In this document: positions 4,285 through 5,832 of the stretch, in pieces
Position numbering within the stretch: the first letter of the stretch is position 1
Layout: every line of letters starts with the position of its first letter
DNA from: Candidatus Hermodarchaeota archaeon
Lineage (GTDB): Archaea; Asgardarchaeota; Hermodarchaeia; Hermodarchaeales; Hermodarchaeaceae
DNA: 5,832 nt
Assembly: GCA_016840595.1 (NCBI GenBank)
Contig: JAEOSA010000129.1
Coordinates: 1-5,832 of the forward strand
Direction: 5' to 3'
Translations under genes and position numbers: made by a program
The notes under the pieces: model-generated
What the model was told of the DNA's origin: nothing
Seen by the model: the letters and a program-made list of their open reading frames with translations, nothing else
Database searches by the model: none

Positions 4285-5832
4285 TTATGCTGAAAGTGCA
4301 CCTTGATCTTTCAAATCCTTCGCAATATCCTCAAGTCCCAATGTTTGAAGTGTATTAAAAGTAGGAATTCCCGTCTTAACGTCCCAGCCATAGAGTGTAT
4401 AGTATTCATCGAGCATGGGTTCCAAATCAACGGTCTGTCCTTGGCTAGGACCACTGGGAAATGGTTCATGTGTAAAACGACGAGGTAATCGATCATCTTT
4501 TCGTGTAATACCTTCACGAACATTAAAACATCGTTTTAACGTCACTAAACGTGCTCCAATATGCATTAATTTCTCGACACTAGCAAAAGCGGGTTCACCG
4601 GTCACCGTAGCTAAAAGAGGAGCGAAATCTTCGACCCAGAATATTGGGGGCCATGAACAGGTGTACCAACACACAATAAGACTATCGCGAATGGTGTAGA
4701 CCTTTTCAGTTACCACGGTGGCTAGAGCTTTGTGGGTTTCCACATATGGGTCACAAATTTCTGGGAGTTTGTCCTCTCCAAAGCGTTCTGCAGCGACGTC
4801 CTTGTAGGCTAACTGATCCATCGTTACAAGATTACGTAAATGGTCAGCTCCTCGGGCTGACACAGCATGACCCAAAGCCATAGATCGATGGGCTCGTCCA
4901 TCCTGTCCTGAAATTTCCATCCCTTTAACCGTCATATCATAAGCTTCAGCTGCAGTACCTTTTTTCTGAGCAATTCGGTGGCTTCCCTCAGCAGCAAGAT
5001 CGCCCAAGCCCTTTCGTTCAGCGATTGCGTGCATCAATTCGACAAGGGTTTCTTTATTACCCCACCGAATATCCAATTCTCGCTGTTCTTCTTCGGTTAG
5101 TAGTCCATGCTCTGCCAATTCCATTAGAAAGGCAGCCGTACAGCCCGCGCTGATTACATCTAATCCATATTCATTGCACAAGTGCTGCGTTTGTAAAATT
5201 GTTGGAATATCATCAATTCCCACATTACTCCCCATTGCCATAATCCCCTCATATTCCGGTCCCTCAGTAATGAGACCCTTATAGATCCCCTCATCAACTT
5301 TGAATGCCTTCTTACAAGCTAATCGACATGTAGCACAGGCTCGTGTAGTGTGATAATAATGGTCGTGAAAGGCTTCGGCGGAAATCCGGTCCCATCCCTC
5401 GTAGACTCCTTCTCGATGGTTATAGGTTGGTAATTCTCCGATACTCTGTTTGGTTGCCACCAGAATGGGCGTACCATACTTCCGCATTTCTAGGGCTTGG
5501 GGATTTTCCTGAACTCGCTGGTGTCCTTCTTCCCATAGCGCTTTGAATCGTTGGGGATCTGCCACGTCAACACTTCCGGTTCCTCGCATCACAATGGCTT
5601 TCAGCTTCTTACTTCCCATCACCGCCCCCAGTCCTGTACGCCCTGCCGCGCGAGCTCCATCCACCATAATCGCTGAATATTTTACAAGATTTTCTCCACC
5701 CGGACCAATTAGGGCAACATGACCATGCTGCTGTTTTAGATCTTTTCGCAGTCCTTTTGAAGCTTTGAGTGTTTTTTGCCCCCAGTAGGGGATTCCAGAA
5801 TGAAACTCAACCTTTTCATCTACAATAGAGAG
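4285..5832 (-). CDS. aor: Aldehyde:ferredoxin oxidoreductase family protein (N-terminus beyond window edge)
   Basis: The frame is open from the right window edge to TAA at 4287-4285, giving 515 residues. Met codon 5665-5667 is internal: the sequence upstream of it, GPGGENLVKYSAI, followed by GARAAGRTGLGAVMGSKKLKAI, is typical AOR N-terminal sequence. AORs are about 600-620 residues, so roughly 100-120 are missing. Numbering from the edge, C166-x2-C169-x3-C173 and C388 would bind the [4Fe-4S] cluster. EYGLD (221-225) and D383-S-L-I-V-C388 match the two tungstopterin-contact motifs (DxxGLD, DxxGLC), but the first has Asn for Asp and the second lacks the Gly-Leu. RAHRSMALGHAVSARGADH (314-332) is another family block. 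Characterised members oxidise aldehydes to acids with ferredoxin; the family also includes reductases such as BamB, so the substrate is uncertain. It converges on the fusion gene and belongs to a separate transcript. Confidence 0.88.
   Translation of the reverse strand, partial: LSIVDEKVEFHSGIPYWGQKTLKASKGLRKDLKQQHGHVALIGPGGENLVKYSAIMVDGARAAGRTGLGAVMGSKKLKAIVMRGTGSVDVADPQRFKALWEEGHQRVQENPQALEMRKYGTPILVATKQSIGELPTYNHREGVYEGWDRISAEAFHDHYYHTTRACATCRLACKKAFKVDEGIYKGLITEGPEYEGIMAMGSNVGIDDIPTILQTQHLCNEYGLDVISAGCTAAFLMELAEHGLLTEEEQRELDIRWGNKETLVELMHAIAERKGLGDLAAEGSHRIAQKKGTAAEAYDMTVKGMEISGQDGRAHRSMALGHAVSARGADHLRNLVTMDQLAYKDVAAERFGEDKLPEICDPYVETHKALATVVTEKVYTIRDSLIVCWYTCSWPPIFWVEDFAPLLATVTGEPAFASVEKLMHIGARLVTLKRCFNVREGITRKDDRLPRRFTHEPFPSGPSQGQTVDLEPMLDEYYTLYGWDVKTGIPTFNTLQTLGLEDIAKDLKDQGALSA

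Noticed and set aside
4303..4699. Short open frames overlapping the 3' part of the AOR gene
   Set aside because: They lie in other frames of a well-supported AOR coding region.
5665..5667. Start of the AOR gene at this Met codon
   Set aside because: Translation upstream continues in frame with AOR-like sequence (GPGGENLVKYSAI) to the window edge, so this Met is internal.
1..5832. CRISPR array, tRNA or rRNA genes
   Set aside because: No regularly spaced direct repeats and no tRNA- or rRNA-like segments were seen.

Overview
The window looks like chromosomal DNA from an archaeon with moderate G+C content. It carries a tungstopterin-type aldehyde:ferredoxin oxidoreductase (AOR) gene, GGTG/GGTGG-type Shine-Dalgarno sites that suit the archaeal 16S rRNA tail, A/T-rich TATA-like boxes, and a stand-alone tnpB of the IS1341/IS605 kind. 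Acyl-CoA dehydrogenase and AOR genes side by side are common in anaerobic fatty-acid or aldehyde-using archaea (Asgard lineages, Bathyarchaeia, Archaeoglobi). The sequence alone does not fix the lineage, and an anaerobic bacterium is not strictly excluded.

Layout: (1) 1-865, minus strand: the N-terminal 288 residues of an aldehyde dehydrogenase (ALDH) superfamily protein, running off the left edge. (2) 866-1021: non-coding, with the ALDH Shine-Dalgarno site, a 19-bp perfect palindrome, a possible TATA box and perhaps the left end of an insertion sequence. (3) 1022-2089, plus strand: an IS200/IS605-type element with tnpB only. Its reading frame is intact over 345 codons except for one internal TGA at codon 51, so it is most simply a nonsense pseudogene; the right-end hairpin is also imperfect. 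(4) 2090-2197: an 18-bp imperfect palindrome abutting a TATA-like box, then a Shine-Dalgarno site. (5) 2198-4228, plus strand: a single-frame fusion of acyl-CoA dehydrogenase, SCP2 sterol-carrier domain and MaoC-type (R)-enoyl-CoA hydratase. (6) 4229-4284: a short convergent gap. (7) 4285-5832, minus strand: 515 C-terminal residues of an AOR-family enzyme, running off the right edge.

Inferred biology: the fused protein would join the first two steps of beta-oxidation (dehydrogenation, then hydration to a (3R)-hydroxyacyl-CoA) to a lipid-binding domain. The layout recalls eukaryotic peroxisomal multifunctional enzyme 2, which also links hydratase-2 and SCP2 modules but carries a different dehydrogenase. 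The flanking ALDH-like and AOR genes suggest aldehyde/acid/acyl-CoA interconversion with NAD(P) and ferredoxin as electron carriers. The ALDH and fusion genes are divergent, and the insertion sequence sits in what would otherwise be their shared regulatory gap. The fusion protein is the strongest candidate for something unusual here.
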